In this document: positions 17,549 to 25,676 of the stretch, piece by piece
Layout of the letters: each line of letters opens with the position of its first letter
How positions within the stretch are numbered: position 1 is the first letter of the stretch
Assembly: GCA_022567305.1 (NCBI GenBank)
Contig: JADFHF010000033.1
Span: forward strand, 1 to 41,599
DNA length: 41,599 nt
Reading direction: 5' to 3'
DNA from: Bacteroidota bacterium
GTDB taxonomy: Bacteria > Bacteroidota > Rhodothermia > Rhodothermales > UBA10348
The notes under the pieces: model-generated
What the model saw: the letters and a program-made list of their open reading frames with translations, nothing else
Told to the model about the DNA's origin: nothing
The model's database searches: none
Translations under genes and position numbers: made by a program

Positions 17549-18343
17549 ATGAAGCAGTATCAGGACCTGCTACGCCACGTTCGCGATGACGGAATTCTGA
17601 AAACAGACAGGACTGGAACGGGCACCAAAAGTGTATTCGGATATCAAATGAGATTTGATCTCGCCCAGGGTTTCCCACTTGTCACAACAAAGAAAACTTT
17701 CTTCAAAGGACTCGCGGTAGAGATGCTCTGGCTTCTTCGAGGCGATACGAACATTAAATATCTGAATGACCACGGCGTCCATATCTGGGATCCGTGGGCC
17801 GATGAAGACGGAAATCTCGGGCCGGTTTATGGAAAACAATGGGTCGAGTGGGCGGGCTCGAATGGGCAGACATTTAATCAGATAGAAGGTCTCATCGAGG
17901 GTATTCGCTCGAATCCCGATTCGAGAAGACACATCGTGAATGCCTGGAACGTTGCCGATGTGCCCGACATGGCCCTCCCCCCATGCCACATGTTTTTCCA
18001 GTTTTATGTGGCGTCCGGCAAGCTGTCGTGCCAGTTGTACGTGCGTTCGAACGATCTCTTTCTCGGCGCACCGTTTAACATCGCGGAATATGCATTGCTG
18101 CTTCACCTGGTTGCCCAACAGACGGATCTCGCGCCGAGTGAACTTGTGTATACGATCGGTGATGCACACATTTATCTCAACCATCTCGATCAGATTGAGG
18201 AGCAGTTGTCCAGAGATCCATATCCGCTTCCGGAGCTACGAATCCTTAGAAGACCCATTTCCATATTCAATTATGAATTCGAGGATTTCGAATTGCTGAA
18301 TTATCAATATCATCCGTCGATAAAAGCGCCAGTGGCGATTTGA
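17549..18343 (+). CDS. thyA: Thymidylate synthase ThyA
   Basis: Makes dTMP from dUMP using methylene-tetrahydrofolate. The 264-residue length equals the E. coli enzyme and the nucleophile is Cys146 in [12 protein letters not shown], the same number as in E. coli. Other blocks are [16 protein letters not shown], the dUMP-phosphate Arg pair in [14 protein letters not shown], and [17 protein letters not shown] with the dUMP ribose contacts. The stop overlaps by one base pattern (TTGA) with an in-frame TTG for an extended folA. folA, which regenerates the folate oxidised by ThyA, follows directly, a classic functional pair. Confidence 0.97.
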   Translation: MKQYQDLLRHVRDDGILKTDRTGTGTKSVFGYQMRFDLAQGFPLVTTKKTFFKGLAVEMLWLLRGDTNIKYLNDHGVHIWDPWADEDGNLGPVYGKQWVEWAGSNGQTFNQIEGLIEGIRSNPDSRRHIVNAWNVADVPDMALPPCHMFFQFYVASGKLSCQLYVRSNDLFLGAPFNIAEYALLLHLVAQQTDLAPSELVYTIGDAHIYLNHLDQIEEQLSRDPYPLPELRILRRPISIFNYEFEDFELLNYQYHPSIKAPVAI

Positions 18344-18378
18344 CGTCTGCCCATCGTGGTCCATTCAATGGGTCGTCA

Positions 18379-18438
18379 TTTCTTTCGAGACATCTTTCGA
18401 CATTTCTTTCGATATTTCCTTCAATATTTCTGTCGACC
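18379..18438 (+). repeat. Five 12-bp tandem repeats abutting the folA start
   Basis: Five consecutive 12-bp units fill exactly 60 bp and end on the base before the folA ATG: TTTCTTTCGAGA, CATCTTTCGACA, TTTCTTTCGATA, TTTCCTTCAATA, TTTCTGTCGACC. The frame is the same as folA, so if translated from TTG 18340 each unit would encode a Phe/His-Leu/Pro-Ser-x tetrapeptide. This is more likely an expanded leader than part of the enzyme. Confidence 0.85.
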
Positions 18439-18978
18439 ATGGAAGGACCTGAAATCGTCATTATTGCAGCCATCGGTGAAGAAAGCCGTGTGATCGGTAA
18501 GGGTCAGGAGTTACCGTGGCATCTTCCTGCTGATCTCAAGCGGTTCAAGGCGCTAACCTATGGACATTCCATTATCATGGGGCATCGGACTTTTGAGTCA
18601 CTCGTGCACCAGTTTGGCGGACCGTTGAAGAACAGAAGGAATCTGGTCCTGGCACACGATGCGACGTATCCGCAATTCGATAATGTCGAGGTCTGCAAAA
18701 GCATCAGAGAAGCCATGCTGGCAGTCGGTGACACCAAACGCGTTTTCGTTGGGGGTGGAGCCAGCGTCTACAAAGCGTTTCTTCCATTCGCTGATCGCCT
18801 GGAGCTGACGATAGTAGAGGGGCATCATGTAGGGGACGTATTCTTCCCTCCGTACGAACACCTTCTCGGCTCCATGTATGAACAGAAGAAAGTTCGTTCG
18901 CATGACGGGTACCGGTTCGAGACGTATCGACGAATTCCGGTCATCGTGAACGAAGACTCAAAAAAGTTGAGAGCTTAG
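18439..18978 (+). CDS. folA: Dihydrofolate reductase
   Basis: NADPH-dependent reduction of dihydrofolate to tetrahydrofolate. From ATG 18439 the 179-residue protein reads MEGPEIVIIAAIGEESRVIG, and ELPWHLPADLKRFK carries the catalytic acid Asp32. The NADPH-binding IIMGHRTFESL has His where Arg is usual. VFVGGGASVYKAFLPFADRLELT and the GDVFFPPY block follow. The frame is open upstream to TTG 18340, which would add 33 residues made mostly of 12-bp repeats; this extension has no counterpart in DHFR, so I prefer ATG 18439. It is coupled to thyA upstream. Confidence 0.95.
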   Translation: MEGPEIVIIAAIGEESRVIGKGQELPWHLPADLKRFKALTYGHSIIMGHRTFESLVHQFGGPLKNRRNLVLAHDATYPQFDNVEVCKSIREAMLAVGDTKRVFVGGGASVYKAFLPFADRLELTIVEGHHVGDVFFPPYEHLLGSMYEQKKVRSHDGYRFETYRRIPVIVNEDSKKLRA

Positions 18979-19004
18979 TTCAGGTCATCCTGCCGAATGA
19001 CCGT

Positions 19005-19076
19005 GCGAGTTTAACCCGGACCCACGCGCTCAAAGACACCGCGAGTTTAGCCGAGACCCACACGCTCAAAGATCTC
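19005..19076 (-). repeat. 36-bp imperfect tandem duplication covering the purB 3' end
   Basis: Two adjacent 36-bp units, 19005-19040 and 19041-19076, match at 29 of 36 positions. The gene-proximal unit holds the last codons of purB (IFERVGLG) and its TAA. The distal unit repeats the same frame as VFERVGPG followed by a second TAA at 19013-19011. Confidence 0.85.
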
Positions 19077-20342
19077 GTCGACATATTTGAGATGGTATTG
19101 TGGGTCAAACGCGTCCTCGATTTCGTTGGCGCCCAGTTTCTCAACGATCTCCTCATTTTCGTCAACGATTTCCCGAAAGGATCGCTCCTCCTCCCATGCC
19201 TGCATGGCCAGCGGCTGCACCAGGTCATACGCTGCTTCTCGATTCATCCCTTTCTCGATCAATTTGAGCAACAGACGCTGGCTGTTGTAAAGCCCGAACG
19301 TTCGGTTCATGTTGCGAAGCATGTTCTTCGGATAAACGGTCAGGTTCTCCATGATGTTGGCAAATCGATGAAGTGCGTAGTGCAGAATCGTAGTGGCGTC
19401 TGGCAAAATCACCCGTTCGACCATGGAATGAGAAATATCGCGCTCATGCCAGAGAGCTACGTTCTCATACGCCGATACCATGTAGCCTCGAAGCAGTCGC
19501 GCGCAACCGGTAATATTTTCGGAACCGACCGGATTCCGCTTATGGGGCATGGAAGAAGACCCTTTCTGACCCTTTCCGAAAGCTTCCTCGACCTCTCTGA
19601 CTTCGCTCCTCTGAAGTCCGCGAACTTCCACCGCCATTTTCTCGAGCGTTGCCCCGATTAATGCAAGTACGGAGACATAGTGAGCATGACGATCCCTCTG
19701 GAGCACCTGAGTGGAGATGGGCGCCGGCTCTAGACCGAGTTTTTCGCACGTAATCTTTTCCAGTTCCGGGGGAAGATGAGCGAACGTGCCTACGGCGCCC
19801 GATAGCTTGCCAACACGTACGCCTTCTGAAGCGCTCTGAAATCGCTCTCGATTTCGTTTCATCTCGGCGAAATACAGGGCCAGTTTGAGGCCAAAGGTCG
19901 TGGGCTCTGCGTGCACGCCGTGCGTCCGCCCCATCATCAGCGTCGATTTGTGTTCCTTCGCTCTGTTGCCAAGCACATCGATGAGACGATCGATGCCATC
20001 CAGAAGCAATTTGTTTGCTCTCTTTAGACGAACCGACCACGCCGTATCTACCACATCTGAGGACGTAAGACCGTAGTGAACCCACTTCTTCTCTTCGCCA
20101 AGGGTCTCGCTGACCGCTCGAGTAAAGGCCACCACATCGTGGCGGGTGGATTCTTCGATCTCATGGATGCGGGACACGTCGAAGGATGCGCGTTCATATA
20201 ATTTGTCGACGTCTTCCTTCGGGATCACGCCGAGCTCGGACCACGCCGCACAGGCAGCCAGTTCAACCTCGAGCCACGCTTGAAATTGCTCTTCTTCGCT
20301 CCATAAGGTGGCCATTTCGGGCCGCGTATACCGTTCGATCAT
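19047..20342 (-). CDS. purB: Adenylosuccinate lyase
   Basis: Fumarase-superfamily lyase acting twice in purine synthesis (SAICAR to AICAR, adenylosuccinate to AMP). The 431-residue size is that of the B. subtilis type. Motifs: [20 protein letters not shown] at the start, [48 protein letters not shown] with the catalytic His, and the signature loop [18 protein letters not shown] with the catalytic Ser. It follows an ECF sigma gene by 34 bp, so the two are probably one transcript. The 3' end lies in a 36-bp tandem duplication. Confidence 0.96.
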   Translation of the reverse strand: MIERYTRPEMATLWSEEEQFQAWLEVELAACAAWSELGVIPKEDVDKLYERASFDVSRIHEIEESTRHDVVAFTRAVSETLGEEKKWVHYGLTSSDVVDTAWSVRLKRANKLLLDGIDRLIDVLGNRAKEHKSTLMMGRTHGVHAEPTTFGLKLALYFAEMKRNRERFQSASEGVRVGKLSGAVGTFAHLPPELEKITCEKLGLEPAPISTQVLQRDRHAHYVSVLALIGATLEKMAVEVRGLQRSEVREVEEAFGKGQKGSSSMPHKRNPVGSENITGCARLLRGYMVSAYENVALWHERDISHSMVERVILPDATTILHYALHRFANIMENLTVYPKNMLRNMNRTFGLYNSQRLLLKLIEKGMNREAAYDLVQPLAMQAWEEERSFREIVDENEEIVEKLGANEIEDAFDPQYHLKYVDEIFERVGLG

Positions 20343-20376
20343 GGTCTGTATGTCCTTGCTCTTGCTTGGCCGATGA

Positions 20377-20988
20377 TCACAGATGTTGCCGCTTGTCGCG
20401 CAAATACTTGTACAATAGTGCGCGGGCTCTAAAAATATGTGCTTTTACCGTTCCCAACGGAAGGTTTAGTTCTCGGGCGATTTCCTCGTAGGATTTTTCC
20501 TGTTGATGGCGCATCACGATCACGCGGTTGTACTTCTTCGGCAGTTGGCTGATGGCCTCCTGGATCAACTCACGCCGCTCGTCCTCAACAATGTGCCGAT
20601 CCGGACGGTATGAAACATCGGGGAGTTCGTATTCAATCTCGCCGTCCTTCGTCTGGATGGGACGATCGATCGACATGGTGGAGAGTTTCTTCTTTCTCAG
20701 GAAATCGATCGTGTGATTCGTCGCGATCTTGTATAGCCAGGTTGAGAACGCGTAATCGGTCGAGTAAGAATTGAGTGCGGAGAAGGCCTTGATAAAGCAT
20801 TCCTGGACCAGATCATCGACTTCCCCTTGCTGCCGGACCATGCGCTGCACATGCCGCATGAGCGCATTCCGATACTTCTCCATCAGCGCATTGTAAGCGG
20901 ACTGATTTCCTTGGAGCGCTTTCTCAACAAGCTCGCGGTCTTGTTCGCTCGACTGTGAAGGAGTATTTCGGGAGGAGCCAGCCTCCAT
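20377..20988 (-). CDS. ECF-type RNA polymerase sigma factor
   Basis: 203-residue sigma-70-family factor. Region 2 includes [20 protein letters not shown], then [17 protein letters not shown] and [20 protein letters not shown]. Region 4 is [19 protein letters not shown] followed by the helix-turn-helix [21 protein letters not shown] Ser/Gln-rich N-terminal leader of about 18 residues precedes region 2. No anti-sigma gene is adjacent: the upstream gene is a divergent subtilase and the downstream gene is purB. It may belong to the anti-sigma-independent housekeeping-like ECF group frequent in Bacteroidota, but that is inference. Confidence 0.93.
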   Translation of the reverse strand: MEAGSSRNTPSQSSEQDRELVEKALQGNQSAYNALMEKYRNALMRHVQRMVRQQGEVDDLVQECFIKAFSALNSYSTDYAFSTWLYKIATNHTIDFLRKKKLSTMSIDRPIQTKDGEIEYELPDVSYRPDRHIVEDERRELIQEAISQLPKKYNRVIVMRHQQEKSYEEIARELNLPLGTVKAHIFRARALLYKYLRDKRQHL

Positions 20989-21099
20989 GTGAGAGCGGTT
21001 CGTGACTTAAAAGAGCCCAACGGGGAGATCGAAAAAAGCGCTCGCAAGATAGCCATTCCGAAACGCGTCGCCTAACAATCAGATTCTCGACCATCTACG

Positions 21100-21190
21100 T
21101 AGTGTCGACACCGAATTCATCATTGAAAATTGCGTATTTGTTGTTTTTTTTCGTATTAATTAAAAATAATGTGGTGAATTGTCGACACTA
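21100..21190. promoter_or_regulatory. Inverted-repeat pair flanking an AT-rich putative promoter
   Basis: TAGTGTCGACA at 21100-21110 is repeated in perfect inverted orientation at 21180-21190. The first arm extends into a self-palindrome, GTGTCGACAC (21102-21111). The 69 bp between the arms are strongly AT-rich with runs of T. The element sits between a divergent ECF sigma gene and a subtilase lipoprotein gene, where two operator sites bracketing a promoter would be expected. The binding factor is unknown. Confidence 0.5.
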
Positions 21191-21224
21191 TGAGTTTGGT
21201 ACTAGAAACTCCACGTTTGAACCC

Positions 21225-22421
21225 ATGAAATCCTCCCGTATTCGATTAATTGGAATGTTTTGTGCTGCAATGGTTTTCCTTGCGGCTTGTGATCAGGCAG
21301 ACGTACCCACCACGGCATTGACCGACGATCTTGAAGAGGCGTATTTGCCTAAAGCCGGCGATCCGATTCCTGGCCAGTACATCGTCGTACTTAAAGATCG
21401 CTCTGAATTTGCAGGCAAATCCGTTCGGGCGGTACTTGAGGAAATGACCGCTGCCGAGGGCGTCGAAACGATATTCCAGTATGAAACGGCTCTCGTTGGA
21501 TTCGCAGGAAAGTTTTCAGACGCAGCCATCGAGCGTGTCCGCCAGAATCCTTACGTGGACTATGTGGAGCAGGATCGGGTGGTGACGTTGCCGATTACAA
21601 TTGAGGGTAATAAGGGCAAAAAGCCTCCCAAGGACGGTGGTGGAGATGATTCTCTTCCTGAGCAGGTGACGCCGTGGGGAATAACTCGCGTTAACGGCGG
21701 AGCCAGTGTCGCAGGCAAAACTGCTTGGGTAATTGATACGGGAATAGACCTCGATCATCCAGATTTAAACGTCGACGCCACAAAGGGTTTTTCTGCTTTT
21801 AAGAGAGGAAAAGATAGTTCTCTGGACGATGGACATGGGCATGGTACCCATGTTTCTGGAACCATCGCCGGTGTTGATAACATTTTTGGTGTTGTCGGGG
21901 TAGCAGCGGGCGCAACGGTAGTCCCTGTAAAGGTTTTGAGTTCTCAAGGAAGTGGGTCTCTCTCTGGCGTTATCGCAGGAGTTGATCACGTTGCTGCTAA
22001 TGGTGGCCCAGGAGATGTTGCGAATATGAGTCTCGGCGGGGGTATATCACAGGCTCTAGATGATGCGGTTATGAGTGCGAGCTCAACAGTTAAATTCGTT
22101 CTCGCTGCAGGTAATTCGTCAGACGATGCCAACAATTATTCGCCAGCGAGGGCTAATGGCGTTAACATTTACACCATTAGCGCGATCGATATAGATGACA
22201 ATTTCGCCTGGTTCTCGAATTATGGCAATCCGCCGATCGATTATGCAGCCCCGGGCGTAAACGTGTTGTCGCTTTATAAGAAAGGCGGTATGGCTACCAT
22301 GAGTGGGACGTCGATGGCCGCGCCGCACGTAGCAGGCATCCTTCTCTTAGGCATCGTTTCATCAGATGGAACAGTAATTGGAGATCCAGACAAAAATCCC
22401 GATACAATTGCGATTCATTAA
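21225..22421 (+). CDS. Subtilisin-like serine protease lipoprotein (S8)
   Basis: ATG 21225 gives a lipoprotein signal peptide ending in the lipobox LAAC (MVFLAACDQAD); upstream in-frame codons are not conserved-looking. An inhibitor-I9 propeptide follows (about 48-125, starting GQYIVVLKDRSEF and ending YVDYVEQDRVVTL). A Gly/Lys linker leads to the catalytic domain with the full triad: Asp in VIDTGIDLDHPDL, His in GHGHGTHVSGTIAG, Ser in MSGTSMAAPHVAG, and oxyanion Asn in LAAGNSSDDANN. The protease is complete in 398 residues with no C-terminal sorting domain. It is divergent from an ECF sigma gene and ends at a strong hairpin. Confidence 0.94.
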   Translation: MKSSRIRLIGMFCAAMVFLAACDQADVPTTALTDDLEEAYLPKAGDPIPGQYIVVLKDRSEFAGKSVRAVLEEMTAAEGVETIFQYETALVGFAGKFSDAAIERVRQNPYVDYVEQDRVVTLPITIEGNKGKKPPKDGGGDDSLPEQVTPWGITRVNGGASVAGKTAWVIDTGIDLDHPDLNVDATKGFSAFKRGKDSSLDDGHGHGTHVSGTIAGVDNIFGVVGVAAGATVVPVKVLSSQGSGSLSGVIAGVDHVAANGGPGDVANMSLGGGISQALDDAVMSASSTVKFVLAAGNSSDDANNYSPARANGVNIYTISAIDIDDNFAWFSNYGNPPIDYAAPGVNVLSLYKKGGMATMSGTSMAAPHVAGILLLGIVSSDGTVIGDPDKNPDTIAIH

Positions 22422-22447
22422 TAGACGACTCTGATACCAGAAGTAGG

Positions 22448-22484
22448 GTCCGGCCGCATTTGCGGCCGGGCCCTCTTCTTTTGA
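22448..22484 (+). terminator. Strong Rho-independent terminator after the subtilase gene
   Basis: GGGTCCGGCCGC (22448-22459) pairs with GCGGCCGGGCCC (22464-22475) as a 12-bp, GC-rich stem with one G-U pair and a 4-nt loop (ATTT). It is followed by TCTTCTTTT. It lies in the 97-bp gap between the subtilase and glnN stops, and may also block transcription arriving from glnN. Confidence 0.9.
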
Positions 22485-22518
22485 ACCATCCTTCAGTTTC
22501 GTCAAAGATCCTAACCCA

Positions 22519-24723
22519 TCACTTGACGAAGAGCATTTGTTTATAGGTTGGAAGAGGCCAGAGATCGTGTGCGGTAATGCGTTCTAAGCGATCAGCCATG
22601 GCCCGCACTTCTTTCATGGCTGGTATCACATTCGTTCGCATGTGTTCGGCTTTTTCGTGAGCGGTCTCGCCGCCGAGCTCCTTATTCTGATCGATCAGAT
22701 TACCGACCGCTTTCTGGAAACGGTTGATATAGTCCGCGACTCTCTTTGCCGTATCGGTGATCCCGTCCACGTCCAGGTCCAAGTCCTTCCCGGCGTTGGC
22801 CGCATCGGTTAGTTGTTTCAGGTAACGTACTGCAGCTGGCATAATCATCCGCCGTGCAATCGATTCCGTCGTCTCGCCTTCGATATTGATTCGCAGAAAG
22901 TACTGCTCAACCCAGATCTCCTTTCGGCTCCGGAGTTCTGCCTCGCTGAGTACCGCGTACTTCTCAAAAAGCTTGATATTCTTTTCGTCAAGCATATGAT
23001 GTAGCGAATCGAGTGTGCTTCGCAGATTCAAGAGGCCTCGCTTTTCTGCTTCCGCGTACCACTCGTCCGTGTAGTTGTCGCCACCGAACACAATGTCGAT
23101 CGCGTCCCCAATCACTTTGCTCAGGATCTCGCCCACGGCCTGTTCAAGCGTTTCTCCAGTTTCGAGTCTCGTTTCGAGCTGGGTGGCCATTTCATCCAGT
23201 GATTCCGCTACAATGGTGTTCAGCACCGTATTGGGAAAAGAGATGCTCTGGCTACTACCCAGCGACCTGAATTCGAACTTGTTGCCTGTAAAGGCGAACG
23301 GAGAGGTCCGGTTACGATCGCTCGCATGTCGTGGAAGATTCGGGAGCACCGAAGATCCCAGTCCAAGTAGCCCACCTTGCTTACTCTCTTTCACAGAGCC
23401 TTCGACAAGCTGAGTGAATATGTCTTCCAGCTGCTCTCCAAGAAATACAGAAATAATGGCCGGAGGGGCTTCATTGGCGCCCAGTCGATGGTCGTTCCCA
23501 GCGTATGCAACGGACACCAGAAGTAAATCCTGATGTCTGTGAACCGCACTTACGACAGCTGCGCAGAAAAACAGAAACTGCATGTTGTCGTGCGGATTGT
23601 CCCCCGGCTCCAGCAGATTCATACCCGCGTCCGTTGACATGGACCAGTTGTTATGTTTGCCGGATCCGTTGATACCCGCAAAGGGTTTTTCATGGAGCAG
23701 GCACACCAGTCCATACTTTCTCGCGATCCGCTGCAGCGTAATCATCACGAGCTGCTGGTGATCACACGCCACGTTCGTGTTTTCAAAGAGCGGAGCAAGC
23801 TCGTACTGGCTTGGAGCCACCTCATTATGCCGCGTCTTCACGGGAATGCCCAGTCGATACAGTTCTTTCTCCGTATCGAGCATGCACGACAGTACGCGGT
23901 CTGGGATCGACCCGAAATAATGATCGTCGAGCTCCTGTCCCTTGGGAGGTTTCGCACCGATCAGCGTCCGACCCGTCATCTGCAGGTCAGGACGGCGGAA
24001 GTAATATTCCTCGTCGATCAGGAAATACTCCTGTTCGGCACCGACCGTCGAAGTGACAGCGTAAACACCCTCCACTCCGAAGAGCTGCAGCACGCGGAGG
24101 GCCTGCTTGTTGAGCGCAGCATTCGATCGAAGAAGAGGGGTTTTGTGATCCAGCGCTTCACCGTTCCAAGAAGCAAAAGCGGTAGGAATGGCTAGATACG
24201 CGCCGTTCATATTTTCAATAATGAAAGCGGGAGAAGTCGGATCCCAGGCGGTGTACCCACGTGCTTCGAACGTCGCTCGCAGTCCCCCGCTTGGGAAACT
24301 GGATGCATCCGGCTCACCCTGAACCAGATCCTTACCGGAGAATTTTGCTATCGCTCCTCCACCCTTGTTCGGCGTTACGAAGCTGTCATGCTTTTCAGCC
24401 GTCGATCCGGTTAGAGGTTGAAACCAGTGCGTAAAATGAGTTGCCCCTCGCTCGACCGCCCATTCTTTCATGGCGAGGGCCACAGAGTCTGCGATATCGA
24501 GATCGATCGGCTCTCCTTTTTCGATCGTCGCGAGGATACTCTCGTAGGCATCTTTCGGAAGACGACTTTGCATCTCATCCAGGTCGAAAGCATTTTCCCC
24601 AAATATTTTTTCGATATCCATTGGGCCGTTTTTAGCTGCCCCGTTTCCGTTTTTGTTGTTATTGCCGTTTGACGTGAATTTCGTTGCTGCTAGAAGGTTG
24701 TAGTCCGTGCTACTGTGGCTCAT
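22519..24723 (-). CDS. glnN: Type III glutamine synthetase
   Basis: ATP-dependent ammonia assimilation, glutamate to glutamine. The 734-residue length and layout are those of GSIII rather than the roughly 450-residue GlnA. The active-site blocks are [57 protein letters not shown] and [15 protein letters not shown], with [20 protein letters not shown] further on. The C-terminal part (about 560-734) is helical as in GSIII dodecamers. A short Asn/Gly/Lys-rich stretch (about 18-33) looks like a flexible N-terminal tag. An Lrp/AsnC regulator is encoded 58 bp upstream on the same strand and is the likely local regulator. Confidence 0.96.
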   Translation of the reverse strand: MSHSSTDYNLLAATKFTSNGNNNKNGNGAAKNGPMDIEKIFGENAFDLDEMQSRLPKDAYESILATIEKGEPIDLDIADSVALAMKEWAVERGATHFTHWFQPLTGSTAEKHDSFVTPNKGGGAIAKFSGKDLVQGEPDASSFPSGGLRATFEARGYTAWDPTSPAFIIENMNGAYLAIPTAFASWNGEALDHKTPLLRSNAALNKQALRVLQLFGVEGVYAVTSTVGAEQEYFLIDEEYYFRRPDLQMTGRTLIGAKPPKGQELDDHYFGSIPDRVLSCMLDTEKELYRLGIPVKTRHNEVAPSQYELAPLFENTNVACDHQQLVMITLQRIARKYGLVCLLHEKPFAGINGSGKHNNWSMSTDAGMNLLEPGDNPHDNMQFLFFCAAVVSAVHRHQDLLLVSVAYAGNDHRLGANEAPPAIISVFLGEQLEDIFTQLVEGSVKESKQGGLLGLGSSVLPNLPRHASDRNRTSPFAFTGNKFEFRSLGSSQSISFPNTVLNTIVAESLDEMATQLETRLETGETLEQAVGEILSKVIGDAIDIVFGGDNYTDEWYAEAEKRGLLNLRSTLDSLHHMLDEKNIKLFEKYAVLSEAELRSRKEIWVEQYFLRINIEGETTESIARRMIMPAAVRYLKQLTDAANAGKDLDLDVDGITDTAKRVADYINRFQKAVGNLIDQNKELGGETAHEKAEHMRTNVIPAMKEVRAMADRLERITAHDLWPLPTYKQMLFVK

Positions 24724-24781
24724 AGTTTAGGCGTCTTGGTGTAGTGTAGAATTGAAAAGAGTTGGTCGTTGGTCAGCCTGT

Positions 24782-25267
24782 TCAGGCCAAAACCTCTTCG
24801 ACCAGATCGACAGGTTCGGCATTGATGGCTCGCGTATCCTTGAAGCTTGTAAGCACTATAGACGTCGACGTACCGTGGACTCCCGGCCATGACTGAATGC
24901 AAGAGAGAAGCCGTTCAAGAGAGGTCGTATTCTTGGTACACACTCGAAGCATGTGAGACCCATCCCCCGTCACAGAATGCACCTCCTGAACCTCTTCGAG
25001 TTGGGTTGCACTGCAGACGAAGTCGTCGAAATTTGACGATCGATCGACCGTCACACGAATGAAAGCGGTAATGTCCAGGTGAAGTCGCTTTGGATCGACG
25101 ACGGCGTGATAGCCTGTGATTACGCCTCGGTCTTCCAACTTCCGCATCCGATCGCTAACGGAAGGGAGAGACAACCCCACTTCTTCAGCGATCCGGCTTC
25201 GCTTCATTCTTCCTCTTGCCTGAAGGAGATCTAGGATCTGGGCGTCTATGTCGTCAATTCGGTCCAT
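24782..25267 (-). CDS. Lrp/AsnC family transcriptional regulator
   Basis: 161 residues from ATG 25267 (MDRIDDIDAQILDLLQ). Residues about 1-60 form the AsnC-type helix-turn-helix (GRMKRSRIAEEVGLSLPSVS then RMRKLEDRGVITGYHAVVDP). The rest is a RAM/AsnC ligand-binding domain with VTVDRSSNFDDF, VQEVHSVTGDGSHMLRV and TTSLERLLSCIQSWPGV. Members sense amino acids and form octamers on DNA. glnN lies just downstream on the same strand, so control of nitrogen assimilation is a reasonable guess. A TTG at 25279 would add four residues. The AT-rich stretch at about 25280-25375 is the likely promoter and binding region. Confidence 0.92.
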   Translation of the reverse strand: MDRIDDIDAQILDLLQARGRMKRSRIAEEVGLSLPSVSDRMRKLEDRGVITGYHAVVDPKRLHLDITAFIRVTVDRSSNFDDFVCSATQLEEVQEVHSVTGDGSHMLRVCTKNTTSLERLLSCIQSWPGVHGTSTSIVLTSFKDTRAINAEPVDLVEEVLA

Positions 25268-25509
25268 ACGGTAACACAAGTTAAATAACTATACTCAATA
25301 ACACATAACGCCTAAAAAATAAATAGTAACGAAGTTATTTTATTTAATTATTAAGGAACTATCGGAATAAGTCAAGCACCTTTAAATTGTCGTAAAGCCG
25401 GGTTCTGGAGAGGCGAAGCGAACGAAGCCGCCGTTAGCGGAGCCCTCGTAATGAGTGTATCTTATGCGCCCGATCGCGAGCGCCTGACGAATTCATTTCT
25501 CTACGCTAC

Positions 25510-25582
25510 GGGCCCGTAGCTCAGTGGTCAGAGCTGCCGACTCATAATCGGTAGGTCGCAGGTTCAAGTCCTGCCGGGCCCA
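25510..25582 (+). tRNA. tRNA with CAU anticodon, probably tRNA-Ile2 (lysidine type)
   Basis: A complete 73-nt cloverleaf: acceptor stem GGGCCCG/CGGGCCC, D stem GCTC/GAGC, anticodon stem GCCGA/TCGGT with loop CTCATAA (anticodon CAT), T stem GCAGG/CCTGC with loop TTCAAGT, and discriminator A. CCA is not encoded. The G1-C72 pair and the absence of GGG/CCC in the anticodon stem exclude initiator tRNA. C4-G69 and C5-G68, determinants used by the lysidine synthetase TilS, and a body very like E. coli tRNA-Ile2 favour Ile over elongator Met. Confidence 0.93.
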
Positions 25583-25676
25583 CCCTAGACACTAAGGGGC
25601 CACTTGAGGTTGTCCCTTGGACAGCAATATTTTCGGTAAACTGTTGCTTTCTGTGTTCTAGCGTTGACAGAACCAT

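Noticed and set aside
18980-19228. Minus-strand frame with repeated SLS(V/A)WV segments
   Set aside because: It is an alternative frame of the purB end; the repeats come from the 36-bp tandem duplication.
21102-21224. N-terminal extension of the subtilase from GTG 21102
   Set aside because: The lipoprotein signal with LAAC begins at ATG 21225; the extension covers the inverted repeats and promoter-like DNA.
25380-25509. GC-rich stretch before the tRNA that looked like a small RNA
   Set aside because: I could not find a stable, well-formed fold or a terminator; no support for an RNA gene.
25583-25625. Possible hairpin AAGGGG/TCCCTT after the tRNA
   Set aside because: The stem is only five to six bp with no T-tract, too weak to call a terminator.
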